Shown here: positions 26,963-36,630 of the stretch, piece by piece
Layout of the letters: each line of letters starts with the position of its first letter
Position numbering within the stretch: position 1 is the stretch's first letter
Source of the DNA: Massilibacillus massiliensis
GTDB taxonomy: Bacteria > Bacillota > Negativicutes > FLKF01
Length of the DNA stretch: 64,000 nucleotides
Assembly: GCF_900086705.1 (NCBI RefSeq)
Contig: NZ_LT575483.1
Location: forward strand, 125,166-189,165
Direction: 5' to 3'
The notes under the pieces: model-generated
What the model was told of the DNA's origin: nothing
The model's input: only the letters and a program-made list of their open reading frames with translations
The model's database searches: none
Made by a program: the position numbers and the translations under genes

Positions 26963-28168
26963 TTACATAGATAAATTAAATTTTTCATGCAGAGCTTCTA
27001 ACGCTCTTTTTAAATGTTCTTTTGACACCAATCCAGATATAGAGGTATGGGAATCGACAGTTTGTAAGATTTCAATATTATTTTTCGAAAGTGCTTCCAC
27101 AAAGTCTGCCATAACGCCTGGAACTTCTCTCATACCTCCACCGATAACAGAAACTTTTGCACACTCCGTGATAAATTCTGCTTCATATTTTGCTAATACT
27201 TTTTTTGCTAAACTCATAGAAGTTTGTGCAATAGTAAATAATAGTTGCCCCGGGGAAACGTTGATTAAATCAATACTAATTTTCTCTAATGCCAGAATCT
27301 TAAATACATTTACACTATCGTCATGATTAATATTAACAATTTTAATTTGACATATATCAGTTAAGTAGGTAACGCCTGTAGCGACTTTATCAATAATTTT
27401 ATTTAAGTTCAATTTATCATCATTAAAATTACCAATCAAAGTTCCCTTTTCATCTGAGAATGTTGACTTTATCATCATCGGAATATTTTTCTGCATCGCA
27501 ATTTCAACTGCTCTAGGATGAATAACTTTTGCTCCCTGATACGCAATTTGGCAAACTTCACTATAACTAATTTTATCTAATATTTTCGCATCATTAACCA
27601 ATCGAGGATCAGCGGTCATAATACCATCTACATCTGTATAAATCTCTATCATTTCGGCACCAAGAGCCACACCTAATGCAGAAGCAGTTGTATCACTTCC
27701 GCCTCGTCCGAGCGTCGTAAAATCGCCATTATGATCCACCCCCTGAAATCCACAAACAACGGGGATTTTATCCTTTGCAAGTAGCTCAAAAAGTCGTTCA
27801 GTATGAATTGCAGTTATTCTCGCACGATTGAAATTTGAATCCGTAACTATACCAGCCTGCCCGCCTGTCAGCATAACCGACTCGAAGTTATTTGCTTGTA
27901 ATAAAGCAGTCATAACAACTGCCGAAATCATTTCACCGCAACACATAATTTGATCTAGCTCTCGATTGTTAACCGTTGAATTCTCACGTTTAACTAAATC
28001 AATTAGCGTATCTGTAGCATAATGTTCACCTTTACGCCCCATAGCTGAAACAACGATAACTGGGGAGTAGCCTTTTTTCTTCGCTTGTAATATTTTATTT
28101 ACAATAAGCTTGCGGCTACAATCGGTTGCAACCGAAGTTCCACCAAATTTCTGGATAATGATCTTCAT
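26963..28168 (-). CDS. dapG: Aspartate kinase, diaminopimelate-regulated type
   Basis: A 401-residue monofunctional aspartokinase. The kinase domain begins with IIIQKFGGTSVA, contains VVVSAMGRKG, TLGRGGSDTTASALGVALGA and the DVDGIMTADPRLV segment; two ACT domains follow (about 260-400). It catalyses the first step of the aspartate pathway to lysine/DAP. Order asd-dapG matches Bacillus dapG, which suggests DAP rather than lysine/threonine feedback. ATG at 28168 follows GAGGTG. It is the last gene of the lysine-riboswitch operon. Confidence 0.92.
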   Translation of the reverse strand: MKIIIQKFGGTSVATDCSRKLIVNKILQAKKKGYSPVIVVSAMGRKGEHYATDTLIDLVKRENSTVNNRELDQIMCCGEMISAVVMTALLQANNFESVMLTGGQAGIVTDSNFNRARITAIHTERLFELLAKDKIPVVCGFQGVDHNGDFTTLGRGGSDTTASALGVALGAEMIEIYTDVDGIMTADPRLVNDAKILDKISYSEVCQIAYQGAKVIHPRAVEIAMQKNIPMMIKSTFSDEKGTLIGNFNDDKLNLNKIIDKVATGVTYLTDICQIKIVNINHDDSVNVFKILALEKISIDLINVSPGQLLFTIAQTSMSLAKKVLAKYEAEFITECAKVSVIGGGMREVPGVMADFVEALSKNNIEILQTVDSHTSISGLVSKEHLKRALEALHEKFNLSM

Positions 28169-28177
28169 ATTCACACC

Positions 28178-29209
28178 TCAAAACATGTTATGTTCAATCA
28201 TATACTCCGCAATTTGAAGTGCATTTAACGCTGCACCTTTACGAATTTGATCACCAACAACCCACAAATTTAATCCATTCTTAATAGAATAATCTTTTCT
28301 AATTCTACCAACAAATACTTCATTTTTATTAGACGTATAAAGAGGCATTGGGTATTCCATCTCATCTGGTTGATCTTGAACAACGACCCCAGGGAAATTA
28401 GATAAAGCCTTTTTAGCTTCCTCAACCCCCAATTCGCTTTCTAATTCAAGATTAATAGATTCTGCATGACTACGATATACAGGAACTCGAATCGTTGTTG
28501 CCGTAATTCCCATTGTAGCATCATTCATAATTTTATGAGTTTCATCAATCATTTTCATTTCTTCTTTAGTATATAAATTATCCTTAAATACATCAATTTG
28601 CGGAATTAAGTTAAATGCAATTTGATAATGCTTAGGTAAACTTGCACCTGGCAAAATATTCGCTATAACTGGCTTATTTTCAACGACAGCCTTGACCTGA
28701 TTTTCCAATTCTTCAATGGCTTCTTTTCCCCCGCCAGAAACCGCCTGATAAGTAGAAACAACAACTCTTTTTATTTTAGCTTTATCATAAATTGGTTTTA
28801 ATGCCATTGCCATAATGATTGTAGAACAATTCGGATTTGCAATTATGCCTTTATGCATATGAATAGCCTCAGGATTTACCTCTGGAACGACAAGCGGAAC
28901 TTCTGAATCCATGCGAAATGCACTAGAGTTATCAATCACTACAGCACCTGCTTTAACAGCTGCCGGCGCAAAAGTTTTACTTGCTGACCCTCCCGCAAAT
29001 AAAGCAATCTGAACATCTTTGAAAGATTCTTCAGTCGCTTCCTCTACCACATATTCTTTTCCCATAAATTGAATTTTTCTTCCTGCAGACCGTTTAGAAG
29101 CAAGTAATTTAAGATTCGCAAAAGGAAAGTTGCGTTCTTCAATTAAAGTTAAGAATTCCTGCCCGACTGCTCCAGTCGCACCTAAAATTGCTACATTATA
29201 TTTATTCAT
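28178..29209 (-). CDS. asd: Aspartate-semialdehyde dehydrogenase
   Basis: A 343-residue Asd. It has the NADP-binding ILGATGAVGQEF at the N terminus, catalytic Cys in IIANPNCSTIIMAMAL, and substrate-binding Arg/His in RVPVYRSHAESINLELE. It reduces aspartyl phosphate to the semialdehyde, the branch point for lysine, threonine and methionine. It sits between dapB and dapG with spacings of 22 and 9 bases. Length and motifs are normal. Confidence 0.95.
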   Translation of the reverse strand: MNKYNVAILGATGAVGQEFLTLIEERNFPFANLKLLASKRSAGRKIQFMGKEYVVEEATEESFKDVQIALFAGGSASKTFAPAAVKAGAVVIDNSSAFRMDSEVPLVVPEVNPEAIHMHKGIIANPNCSTIIMAMALKPIYDKAKIKRVVVSTYQAVSGGGKEAIEELENQVKAVVENKPVIANILPGASLPKHYQIAFNLIPQIDVFKDNLYTKEEMKMIDETHKIMNDATMGITATTIRVPVYRSHAESINLELESELGVEEAKKALSNFPGVVVQDQPDEMEYPMPLYTSNKNEVFVGRIRKDYSIKNGLNLWVVGDQIRKGAALNALQIAEYMIEHNMF

Positions 29210-29231
29210 CTAAAAGTCTCTCCTTATGGTT

Positions 29232-30023
29232 TTAATCTAGTATATTCTCTAACCCACAAACTAGTTTATTTAAGTGGATAACTTTTTTACATGCAAGTAC
29301 TACCCCTGGCATAAAAGAGTCTCTATTAATAGAATCATGACGAATCGTTAAAGTTTGCCCAAGACCTCCGAAAATTACTTCTTGATGCGCTACATATCCT
29401 GGCAATCTTACACTATGAATACGAATCCCATCATACTCACCGCCTCTGGCTCCATTAATCTTCTCCACTTCATCAGGATGTCCCTGCGGCATGCTTTCAC
29501 GTACTTCACAAATCGCTTCCGCCGTGTGCAATGCAGTGCCTGATGGAGCATCTAATTTTTGATCATGATGAAGTTCGATAATTTCAACGTTCGGTAAATA
29601 TTTTGCCACTTCTCTTGACATTTTTATCATCAGCACTGCACCAATTGCAAAATTTGGTGCTATAAACGCACCTACCTGATGTGTTTTACAAAGCGCATCA
29701 ATTTCAAATTTATCATCATCTGATAATCCAGTTGTACCGATTACAGGATAAACACCATTTTTCAATGCAATTCTCGCATTCTGCATAACAACAGAGGGCT
29801 TTGTAAAATCGACCATAACATCTGGCTTCGTATTATTTATTAACTCTTGTAAATTACTTTCAACAACAATTCCTGTTTTTTCAATTCCAATTAATTCTCC
29901 AATATCATTTCCACTATGTATATCTACAGCACCAACAAGTTCTAAATCTTGATCATGATAGACTGCACTTAAAACAGATCTTCCCATCTTACCACAAGCA
30001 CCACTTACAATCACCTTAACCAA
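29232..30023 (-). CDS. dapB: 4-hydroxy-tetrahydrodipicolinate reductase
   Basis: A 263-residue DapB. It has the dinucleotide-binding VSGACGKMGRSVL, the catalytic/substrate block ELHHDQKLDAPSGTALHTAE, and the family's IGTTGLSD and APNFAIGAV segments. It reduces the DapA product on the way to meso-DAP and lysine. The start is TTG at 30023 after GAGGGGGTG. It is the first gene behind a lysine riboswitch and terminator, so expression should fall when lysine is plentiful. No dapA is present in this cluster. Confidence 0.95.
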   Translation of the reverse strand: MVKVIVSGACGKMGRSVLSAVYHDQDLELVGAVDIHSGNDIGELIGIEKTGIVVESNLQELINNTKPDVMVDFTKPSVVMQNARIALKNGVYPVIGTTGLSDDDKFEIDALCKTHQVGAFIAPNFAIGAVLMIKMSREVAKYLPNVEIIELHHDQKLDAPSGTALHTAEAICEVRESMPQGHPDEVEKINGARGGEYDGIRIHSVRLPGYVAHQEVIFGGLGQTLTIRHDSINRDSFMPGVVLACKKVIHLNKLVCGLENILD

Positions 30024-30054
30024 AATTTACACCCCCTCTAAAATTTATTAACTA

Positions 30055-30090
30055 AATAAAAAAGCTGATGAGTGATTTTCTCATCAGCGG
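30055..30090 (-). terminator. Riboswitch-controlled terminator before dapB
   Basis: CTGATGAG / CTCATCAG stem with loop AAAATCA followed by six T's on the minus strand. It is the expression platform of the lysine riboswitch just upstream. Confidence 0.88.
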
Positions 30091-30134
30091 TTATAACAAT
30101 ACAAACCATTAGGATAAAATAAAATATTTTATTC

Positions 30135-30313
30135 CAGATGAGATAGCACTCCACCAAAAACCGAAAGTTTTGATGACAGTCTAATACTTATTAAATATTA
30201 AACCAGCATTTGCAATTACGGCAATTGCAAATGCTTCGGCGAACAATCCTTTCCTTTTCGTTCATCGCTACCAAACTCCCTAAAGTACTCTTATTGATCG
30301 CACCTCTACTCCA
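30135..30313 (-). ncRNA. Lysine riboswitch (L box) controlling dapB-asd-dapG
   Basis: Read on the minus strand, the conserved L-box blocks occur in order: AGAGGTGCG, ATCAATAAGAGTA, GAAAGGATTGTTCGCCGAAG, a long helix built from GCATTTGCAATT and its complement, AGACTGTCAT, and closing GGAGTGCTATCTCATCT. This is the lysine aptamer. The terminator at 30055-30090 lies between aptamer and dapB, giving transcriptional control of the DAP/lysine genes. Confidence 0.93.
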
Positions 30314-30383
30314 TTTTATTAACAGGACTTTTATTTAATTTATGTTCATTTTATACCAATGGTTCCTGACATGTCAATAAAAT

Positions 30384-30569
30384 TTAACTGTCAGCTCTCA
30401 ACTTTCCACCTTGGCCTAAATGTGTTGGAGTCATCTCTCTAATAATAATTGAAACAGCACTTTGAGGACAATTTGCAGTTTCTGAAATTGCTTCAGTAAC
30501 TCTTTTTACTAATTCTCTTCTTTGTTCAACAGTTCTTCCTTCGAGCATATCAATTTGTACAATTGGCAT
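30384..30569 (-). CDS. 4-oxalocrotonate tautomerase-family protein
   Basis: A 61-residue protein with the catalytic Pro as residue 2 (Pro-1 after Met removal) in MPIVQIDMLEGRTVEQRRELV, and the family C-terminal half with VSIIIREMTPTHLGQGG. Such tautomerases form small oligomers and interconvert enol and keto acids; the physiological substrate in Firmicutes is usually unknown. A strong AAGGAGG precedes the ATG. It is monocistronic, between recG and the lysine riboswitch. Confidence 0.88.
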   Translation of the reverse strand: MPIVQIDMLEGRTVEQRRELVKRVTEAISETANCPQSAVSIIIREMTPTHLGQGGKLRADS

Positions 30570-30781
30570 ATAATCTGCCTCCTTATTTATATATTTATAA
30601 TATCATTCACCATAAATATATAAATCCCTTCTAAAGGGCAGACTTATTTGGAACTTGTAATACTATTATGAATCGAAACTAATATAAAATACATCGAATA
30701 AAATAATTATTTTTAAAAATAGTATAAACTATCATTTTAATGATCATACTAGGATTGTAAATTTTCTCCTCTCCCATATCT

Positions 30782-30806
30782 GGCGACATATGTCGCCTCT
30801 TTTTAT
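30782..30806 (+). terminator. Perfect 16-bp palindrome with T-run on the plus strand
   Basis: GGCGACATATGTCGCC at 30782-30797 followed by TCTTTTTATTT. It has terminator form only on the plus strand, though both flanking genes are on the minus strand. It may end an unannotated plus-strand transcript, or be a protein-binding palindrome. The rest of 30570-30781 shows no gene. Confidence 0.5.
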
Positions 30807-32858
30807 TTAATTATTTATAATATCTTTAAAATGTTCATGATACTGCAATAATAAAATGCGCCCGATTTCTTTTAACAAAGAACTATCCTCCATTGTATGC
30901 AAAGCAGCTTTTCGTGCTAATAATAATATATCTAAATCAGAAATAATATTCGCTATTTTTAAATCAGGTAGTCCATGTTGTCGAGTTCCAAAAAATTGTC
31001 CAGGACCACGAATTTTTAAATCTTCTTCCGCCAAAAGAAATCCATCATACGTTTGTTCCATAACCATTAATCGTTCCTTGGTTTTTTGTGTCTTACTTTT
31101 TGTGAGTAAAACACAATATGATTGATATTCGCCTCTCCCAATCCTGCCTCTCAATTGATGTAATTGTGCCAAGCCAAACCGGTCTGCCCCTTCAATAACC
31201 ATAACATTTGCATTCGGAACATTGATCCCTACTTCAATAACAGTAGTGGATACTAAAATTTTTATTCTACCTTCATAAAAGTCAGTCATAACCTGTTCTT
31301 TATCTTTTTTTCCTAATTTTCCATGAATTAAACCACAGGCACACTCTTTAAATATGCCTGTTTTTAATTCTTCAAATAATCCCATAGCAGACTGCGTTTC
31401 AATATTTTCAGATTCATCAATTAATGGACATACAACGTAAGCCTGCCTACCTTTTTTGATTTCATTTAAAACAAATTGATAAATCTGTGGACGTTTATTA
31501 GGTTCACGTACAAACGTTCTAATTGGTTTGCGTCCTGGTGGCAATTCTTTAATGATCGAAATATCAAGATCACCATATACGGTAAGCGTCATAGTTCTCG
31601 GTATAGGAGTCGCTGTCATGACCAATACATCAGGAGAATTTCCTTTTTCCTGTAGTAAGAGTCTTTGCCTAACTCCAAATCGATGTTGCTCGTCTGTAAT
31701 AACGAGGCCTACATTTTTAAACTGTACGTCTTCTTGAATCAAAGCATGCGTACCAATAACAATCTGCATTTCTCCTGCGTTTATTTCTTTTAATAGTTTA
31801 TCTCGATTTTTTTTACTCAAATTCCCACTTAATAACGCTATACGAATTCCAAACGGACTTAATGTATTTGTTAAGCTTTTATAGTGCTGCTGAGCTAAAA
31901 TTTCTGTTGGCACCATAAAAGCTCCTTGGTAACCATTTTCAACAGTTTTCACTAAAGCTAACATTGCAACAATTGTTTTTCCAGATCCAACATCGCCTTG
32001 CAATAATCGTTGCATCGAAATGCTTTGTTCCATATCTAAAGTAATTTCCTTTAAAACTCGTTTTTGATCTTTTGTAAGCTCAAAAGGTAAACTATCATAA
32101 ACAGCTTTACTTAATTTACTATTCAACAAATGCTTTATTCCTACATTATGTTTTCTATTTTTAATTTTTATCATTGCAAGTCCGCATTGTATCAAATATA
32201 ACTCTTCAAATATCAACCTATATCTTGCTTTACAAAGTATTTCGTTGTTTTTAGGAAAATGGATATTTTTGATTGCCTCGATTCTGCTTATTAACTGGTA
32301 TTCTTTTACTATAGTTTCTGGTATTAGTTCCTCTAGGCACAATAAATTTTTGAGTATACCATCAACCAATTTACGCAAAAATTTTTGTGTAATCATTTCA
32401 TTGGCTGCATAAATAGGGATAATATCATTTCTAGATTGCATTTCATTGTCCTCTATAAATTCATACTCAGCATGATTCATCACAAAGCATCCATAATTAT
32501 ATTCGACTTTACCAGTTGCAATTATTTTTTTACCTATACTAAACTGCTTTTTTAGAAAAATTTGATTAAACCAAATTAACTGAATCCAACCAGTTTCATC
32601 TTTGACCGTAACTTTTAAAATATTTAATCCCCTACGTATTTTATCTTCCCTAATTGCAGCAATGGTGCCAAAAATAGTTTCTAAATTCCCATTTATTACA
32701 GTTGCAATTTTTTTTATTACACTTCTATCCTCATACCGTCGCGGATAATATGTAAGTAAATCATGAATTGTACATATATTTAAATTCGCCAATGCTTTAC
32801 TCTTTGCTGGGCCAACCCCTTTTAAAAATTGGACTTTTTCAGTCAAAATGATACCCAC
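30807..32858 (-). CDS. recG: ATP-dependent DNA helicase RecG
   Basis: A 683-residue RecG, which remodels stalled forks and Holliday junctions. It has the N-terminal wedge/OB domain (about 1-170), Walker A in LLQGDVGSGKTIVAMLAL, motif II DEQHRFGVRQR (the DEQH variant typical of RecG), MTATPIPRT and the C-terminal motifs VSTTVIEVGINVPNA and QLRGRIGRG with the RecG FFGTRQHGLPDL hook. Start is GTG after GAGGTGAGG. A promoter for rpmB lies just upstream on the opposite strand. Confidence 0.95.
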   Translation of the reverse strand: MGIILTEKVQFLKGVGPAKSKALANLNICTIHDLLTYYPRRYEDRSVIKKIATVINGNLETIFGTIAAIREDKIRRGLNILKVTVKDETGWIQLIWFNQIFLKKQFSIGKKIIATGKVEYNYGCFVMNHAEYEFIEDNEMQSRNDIIPIYAANEMITQKFLRKLVDGILKNLLCLEELIPETIVKEYQLISRIEAIKNIHFPKNNEILCKARYRLIFEELYLIQCGLAMIKIKNRKHNVGIKHLLNSKLSKAVYDSLPFELTKDQKRVLKEITLDMEQSISMQRLLQGDVGSGKTIVAMLALVKTVENGYQGAFMVPTEILAQQHYKSLTNTLSPFGIRIALLSGNLSKKNRDKLLKEINAGEMQIVIGTHALIQEDVQFKNVGLVITDEQHRFGVRQRLLLQEKGNSPDVLVMTATPIPRTMTLTVYGDLDISIIKELPPGRKPIRTFVREPNKRPQIYQFVLNEIKKGRQAYVVCPLIDESENIETQSAMGLFEELKTGIFKECACGLIHGKLGKKDKEQVMTDFYEGRIKILVSTTVIEVGINVPNANVMVIEGADRFGLAQLHQLRGRIGRGEYQSYCVLLTKSKTQKTKERLMVMEQTYDGFLLAEEDLKIRGPGQFFGTRQHGLPDLKIANIISDLDILLLARKAALHTMEDSSLLKEIGRILLLQYHEHFKDIINN

Positions 32859-32978
32859 AGCCTCACCTCTATATAAAAATAATAAAATTTATAAAGCATT
32901 TCAACATTCACAAAAAATCTCCTGCTGTCTTATCAAAACTAATTCCCATTTAACTGTATTAGCAAAACTAAAAAATCA

Positions 32979-33008
32979 TTGCAATGTATGGTATCTTTAT
33001 GATAAAAT
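32979..33008 (+). promoter_or_regulatory. Probable promoter for rpmB
   Basis: TTGCAA (32979-32984), 18-base spacer, TAAAAT (33003-33008). It lies 52 bases before the rpmB start, in the recG/rpmB divergent region. Confidence 0.5.
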
Positions 33009-33060
33009 ATTCATATTACGTATGAGGATATCTTGTCCTTCGTTAAAGGAGGTGGAATAA

Positions 33061-33252
33061 ATGGCAAATGTTTGTGAAATTTGTGCAAAAGGTGAAGCTA
33101 GCGGTTTTAATGTAAGTCATTCTCATCTTAAAACTAAACGTACTTGGAAACCAAATATCCAACGCGTTCGCGCTGTAGTTAACGGTGATGTTAAAAGAGT
33201 AAACGTTTGTACTCGTTGCCTACGTTCCGGTAAAGTTCAACGCGCAATCTAA
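33061..33252 (+). CDS. rpmB: 50S ribosomal protein L28 (zinc-binding form)
   Basis: A 63-residue L28. Both CxxC pairs of the zinc-ribbon (C+) form are present: VCEICAKG at the start and VCTRCLRSGKV near the end; between them is the basic SHSHLKTKRTWKPNIQRVRA. AAAGGAGGTGG precedes the ATG. Since zinc-type and zinc-free L28 can be alternates under zinc limitation, a zinc-free paralog elsewhere in the genome would be of interest, but none is in this window. Confidence 0.95.
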   Translation: MANVCEICAKGEASGFNVSHSHLKTKRTWKPNIQRVRAVVNGDVKRVNVCTRCLRSGKVQRAI

Positions 33253-33259
33253 TTAAAAT

Positions 33260-33311
33260 AAAAGCATAAAATAAAAGGACTGCTCTAGCAGTCCTTTTAT
33301 TTTATGCTTTT
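33260..33311. terminator. Bidirectional terminator between rpmB and hslO
   Basis: A perfect 25-bp stem (arms 33260-33284 and 33287-33311) with a 2-base loop. The AT-rich outer part supplies T-runs on both strands for the convergent genes rpmB and hslO. Confidence 0.9.
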
Positions 33312-33325
33312 ATGCGATATTTATC

Positions 33326-34186
33326 TTAAAGTAAGTTTAGTAGGCTCTCTAATTCTTCTTTCGCAAATTGATATTTATTTCCACAAAAATGGCAGCTAAC
33401 CTCAGCTTCTCCATCATCATATAGAGAAACTAACTCTTCTCTACCTAAGCTAATTAAAATTCCCTGAATTTTTTCTTTCGAACACTGACATTTAAATTGA
33501 AGATCCTGGTTCTCAAAATAATTAACAGGCAATGTCTTAAAAATTTCTGCGATTATGCCTTTTGCATCTAATCCTTCATAAATCATCTGCGATACTGGTT
33601 CTAATGATTTTAGATTTTTTTCAATCACATCAAGAGCAGAATCTTCAACCTCAGGCAAAGCTTGAATGAAAAATCCACCAGCCGCTAGAATCTTAAGCTC
33701 CGGATTTACCAAAACCCCTAAACCAACACTTGACGGCGTTTGCTCAGAGACACATAAATAGTTTGTAATATCTTCCGCAATTTCACCCGTTATAAGTTCC
33801 GAACTTCCAGTAAACGGATTTTTTAGCCCTGTAAAACGAGTGAGTGAAATTAGTCCCTTACCAACAGCTTCACCAACTGCTAATTTTCCTGCATTTAGTG
33901 GTAAGTTTACCTGCGGATGATCAACATAACCACGAACAAAGCCTTCTGCATTTGCATCCGCAACAATTTTACCTAATACTCCGTCTCCAGCAATTTTTAA
34001 AGTCACACACTCTTTGGTTTTTAAATTTGCTGCTAATAGTACTGCCCCCGTCATCGTCCTTCCCAATGCAGCCGCAGCAACGGGAAAACAATTATGGCGT
34101 TTACACGCTTCTCCAACTAGATTTGTCGTAACTGCAGCAAATACACGAATTCCATTCGATGTAGCCTTAAGTAAATGATCCTGCAT
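33326..34186 (-). CDS. hslO: Redox-regulated chaperone Hsp33
   Basis: A 286-residue Hsp33. The C-terminal redox switch has the CxC (LQFKCQCSKE) and CxxC (SCHFCGNKY) zinc ligands about 30 residues apart. The N-terminal substrate-binding domain shows AAAALGRTMTGAVLLAANLKT and GYVDHP. It is activated by oxidation plus unfolding to hold damaged proteins in the cytoplasm. GAGGAG precedes the ATG. It lies downstream of the rib operon, separated by a weak hairpin. Confidence 0.95.
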   Translation of the reverse strand: MQDHLLKATSNGIRVFAAVTTNLVGEACKRHNCFPVAAAALGRTMTGAVLLAANLKTKECVTLKIAGDGVLGKIVADANAEGFVRGYVDHPQVNLPLNAGKLAVGEAVGKGLISLTRFTGLKNPFTGSSELITGEIAEDITNYLCVSEQTPSSVGLGVLVNPELKILAAGGFFIQALPEVEDSALDVIEKNLKSLEPVSQMIYEGLDAKGIIAEIFKTLPVNYFENQDLQFKCQCSKEKIQGILISLGREELVSLYDDGEAEVSCHFCGNKYQFAKEELESLLNLL

Positions 34187-34220
34187 AAAATTCTCCTCTA
34201 ATCTATCTATCTATAATTTT

Positions 34221-34254
34221 GAGACAGTATGTCGCCTAATCAACACACTGTCTC
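34221..34254 (-). terminator. Hairpin after ribH
   Basis: GAGACAGT / ACTGTCTC (8 bp) with an 18-base loop, between the ribH stop and hslO start. No T-run follows on the minus strand, so it may attenuate rather than fully terminate the riboflavin operon. Confidence 0.45.
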
Positions 34255-34275
34255 TTATTTATAAACTAAAAGCAA

Positions 34276-34740
34276 TTATAAATTTTTCAATAAATTCGCC
34301 ATTTCAATCGCAGCTATAGCACTATCATACCCTTTATTACCAGCCTTTGTCCCTGCACGTTCTACTGCTTGTTCAATATTTTCAGTCGTAACAACACCAA
34401 AGATGGTTGGTATTCCACTCGCCATTCCAACATGCGCAACACCTTTAGCAACTTCATTACACACATAATCATAATGAGAAGTCGCCCCCCGGATGACTGC
34501 CCCTAAACAAATAACGGCATCATATTTGTTTCCATTTGCCATCTTTTGTGCAATCATTGGAATTTCATAAGCGCCCGGAACCCATGCAACATCGATATCA
34601 TTTTCATTGACCCCATGTCTTATAAGAGCATCTAATGCCCCACTTAATAATTTACTTGTAATAAATTCATTAAATCTCGCAACAACTATACCGATCCTCA
34701 AATTTTCTGCGATTAATTTACCTTCAATTACATTTGCCAT
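34276..34740 (-). CDS. ribH: 6,7-dimethyl-8-ribityllumazine synthase
   Basis: A 154-residue lumazine synthase. Conserved: [19 protein letters not shown], the substrate-binding [15 protein letters not shown] and the [19 protein letters not shown] block containing the catalytic His. It joins the ribBA and ribD products; the enzyme forms icosahedral or pentameric assemblies. It is the last gene of ribD-ribE-ribBA-ribH, 13 bases after ribBA. AGGAGG precedes the ATG. Confidence 0.97.
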   Translation of the reverse strand: MANVIEGKLIAENLRIGIVVARFNEFITSKLLSGALDALIRHGVNENDIDVAWVPGAYEIPMIAQKMANGNKYDAVICLGAVIRGATSHYDYVCNEVAKGVAHVGMASGIPTIFGVVTTENIEQAVERAGTKAGNKGYDSAIAAIEMANLLKNL

Positions 34741-34753
34741 TTTATATAGCCTC

Positions 34754-35959
34754 CTATGCTTGTTTTAAAATATGACCCATTTTTATTTTTTTAACTGATA
34801 AATATTCTTTATTAAATTTATTGGCTTTTACTTCTAAAGGAACTCTTTCGACAATTTTCAGTCCATATCCTTCAAGCCCTGCTCGCTTTGATGGATTATT
34901 CGTTAATAGTCGAATACTAGTTATTCCCAATTCAGACAAAATTTGCGCCCCAATCCCATACTCACGTAAATCAGGTGCAAATCCTAAAGAAACATTGGCT
35001 TCAACGGTATCTTTTCCTTTATCTTGCAATTCATAGGCCCGAAGTTTATTCGCAAGACCAATGCCCCGCCCTTCTTGCCGCATATAAAGAAGAACACCCT
35101 CTCCCTCAGTCTCAATACGATTCAATGCTGCTGCCAACTGATCTCCGCAATCACAACGCAATGACCCCAAAGCATCTCCAGTTAAACATTCGGAATGCAC
35201 GCGCACCAAAACATTTTCTTTCCCTTTGACCTCCCCTTTGATTATAGCAAGATGACATTTGTCATCCAATTTATTTTCATAGGCAAACATCTTAAATTGT
35301 CCAAATTTACTTGGCAAATTTGTTTCTGCACACCGAACGATAAATGTTTCACTACGTTTACGATATTTAATCAAATCCGCAATTGTAATAATCTTCAAAT
35401 TATGTTTTTTTACAAAATTCATTAAATCAGGGACTCTCGCCATTGTACCATCGTCATTCATAATTTCACATATTACACCAGCTGGCGTCAATCCAGCCAA
35501 CGTAGCGATGTCTACAGCTGCTTCTGTATGCCCGGTTCTTTTTAAAACGCCACCTTCAGCAGAACGTAAAGGAAAAATATGTCCAGGACGCCGAAAACTG
35601 CTTGGTTTTGCATTTTTATCTAAAATTGTTTTCACTGTATGTGCTCTTTCAAAAGCAGAAATCCCTGTATCTGTATCATAAGCATCAATAGATACTGTAA
35701 AAGCAGTTCCATGCGCATCTGTATTATTGGTGACCATAGGACTAATTCCTAAATCATCTAAGCGCTTACCATAAACAGGCATGCAAATTAGACCACGTCC
35801 GTAAGTCGCCATAAAATTAATTGCTTCCGGTGTTACTTTATCAGCTGCAATGATTAAATCCCCCTCATTTTCACGATCATCATCATCAACAGCAACAATC
35901 ATTTTTCCTTGTTTAATATCTTCTATAGCTTCCTCAATTGTATTAAATTTAAAATTCAT
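34754..35959 (-). CDS. ribBA: Bifunctional DHBP synthase / GTP cyclohydrolase II
   Basis: A 401-residue fusion. The N-terminal RibB half has [19 protein letters not shown] and [16 protein letters not shown]; the C-terminal RibA half has [21 protein letters not shown] (zinc Cys) and [18 protein letters not shown]. It supplies both precursors of riboflavin. The start at 35959 follows AAAGGAG at correct spacing; an upstream in-frame start would overlap ribE. It is part of the FMN-riboswitch operon. Confidence 0.97.
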   Translation of the reverse strand: MNFKFNTIEEAIEDIKQGKMIVAVDDDDRENEGDLIIAADKVTPEAINFMATYGRGLICMPVYGKRLDDLGISPMVTNNTDAHGTAFTVSIDAYDTDTGISAFERAHTVKTILDKNAKPSSFRRPGHIFPLRSAEGGVLKRTGHTEAAVDIATLAGLTPAGVICEIMNDDGTMARVPDLMNFVKKHNLKIITIADLIKYRKRSETFIVRCAETNLPSKFGQFKMFAYENKLDDKCHLAIIKGEVKGKENVLVRVHSECLTGDALGSLRCDCGDQLAAALNRIETEGEGVLLYMRQEGRGIGLANKLRAYELQDKGKDTVEANVSLGFAPDLREYGIGAQILSELGITSIRLLTNNPSKRAGLEGYGLKIVERVPLEVKANKFNKEYLSVKKIKMGHILKQA

Positions 35960-35972
35960 CTGAAAAACTCCT

Positions 35973-36629
35973 TTAAAAACCATTTTCTTTAAGAAAGTCA
36001 ATGGATATTTTATTTTTTTTCGCCTCTGTAGCCGAGCTTTTTTGAAGGCCTAATAATCTTTCTACATATTTTCCTATCACATCGTTTTCAATATTTACGG
36101 AGTCACCACTTTTTTTAATTCCCAATGTCGTCACACTTGCGGTATGAGGAATGATAGATACGCTAAACCAAGTATTTGCAGTTTCTACCACAGTTAAACT
36201 AATTCCATCAATCGTAATAGACCCTTTTTCTATTGTATACTTGGCTAAGGTTTCATGCACTTCAATCTTAATAAGAATTGCATTTCCATGCTGTTCCATC
36301 GCTAGAATTTTTCCCATACCATCAACATGCCCACTGACGATATGTCCACCTAATCGACTACTGAGAGTTAAAGCCCGTTCTAAATTTACAAAGTCACCAG
36401 ATTTTAAGGCAGCAAGAACTGTACGATTTAGTGTTTCCGGCATAACATCAGCAACAAATTCTCGAGTAGTAAATTCAACAACAGTTAAACAAGTTCCATT
36501 TACAGCGATACTGTCACCTAACTGAATATCTTCTAAAACTTTCTTTGCTTCTACACGTATTTTAGCTGAATCAATGCCGTGGATGACGTTTTTCACTTTT
36601 CCCATTTCCTCTATAATTCCAGTAAACAT
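35973..36629 (-). CDS. ribE: Riboflavin synthase alpha chain
   Basis: A 218-residue riboflavin synthase with the internal duplication of the family: N-terminal [12 protein letters not shown] and [13 protein letters not shown], then the second barrel with [13 protein letters not shown] and the central [13 protein letters not shown]. It dismutates two lumazines into riboflavin. AAGGAG precedes the ATG. It lies 1 base after the ribD stop, so it is tightly coupled within the operon. Confidence 0.96.
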   Translation of the reverse strand: MFTGIIEEMGKVKNVIHGIDSAKIRVEAKKVLEDIQLGDSIAVNGTCLTVVEFTTREFVADVMPETLNRTVLAALKSGDFVNLERALTLSSRLGGHIVSGHVDGMGKILAMEQHGNAILIKIEVHETLAKYTIEKGSITIDGISLTVVETANTWFSVSIIPHTASVTTLGIKKSGDSVNIENDVIGKYVERLLGLQKSSATEAKKNKISIDFLKENGF

Positions 36630-36630
36630 A

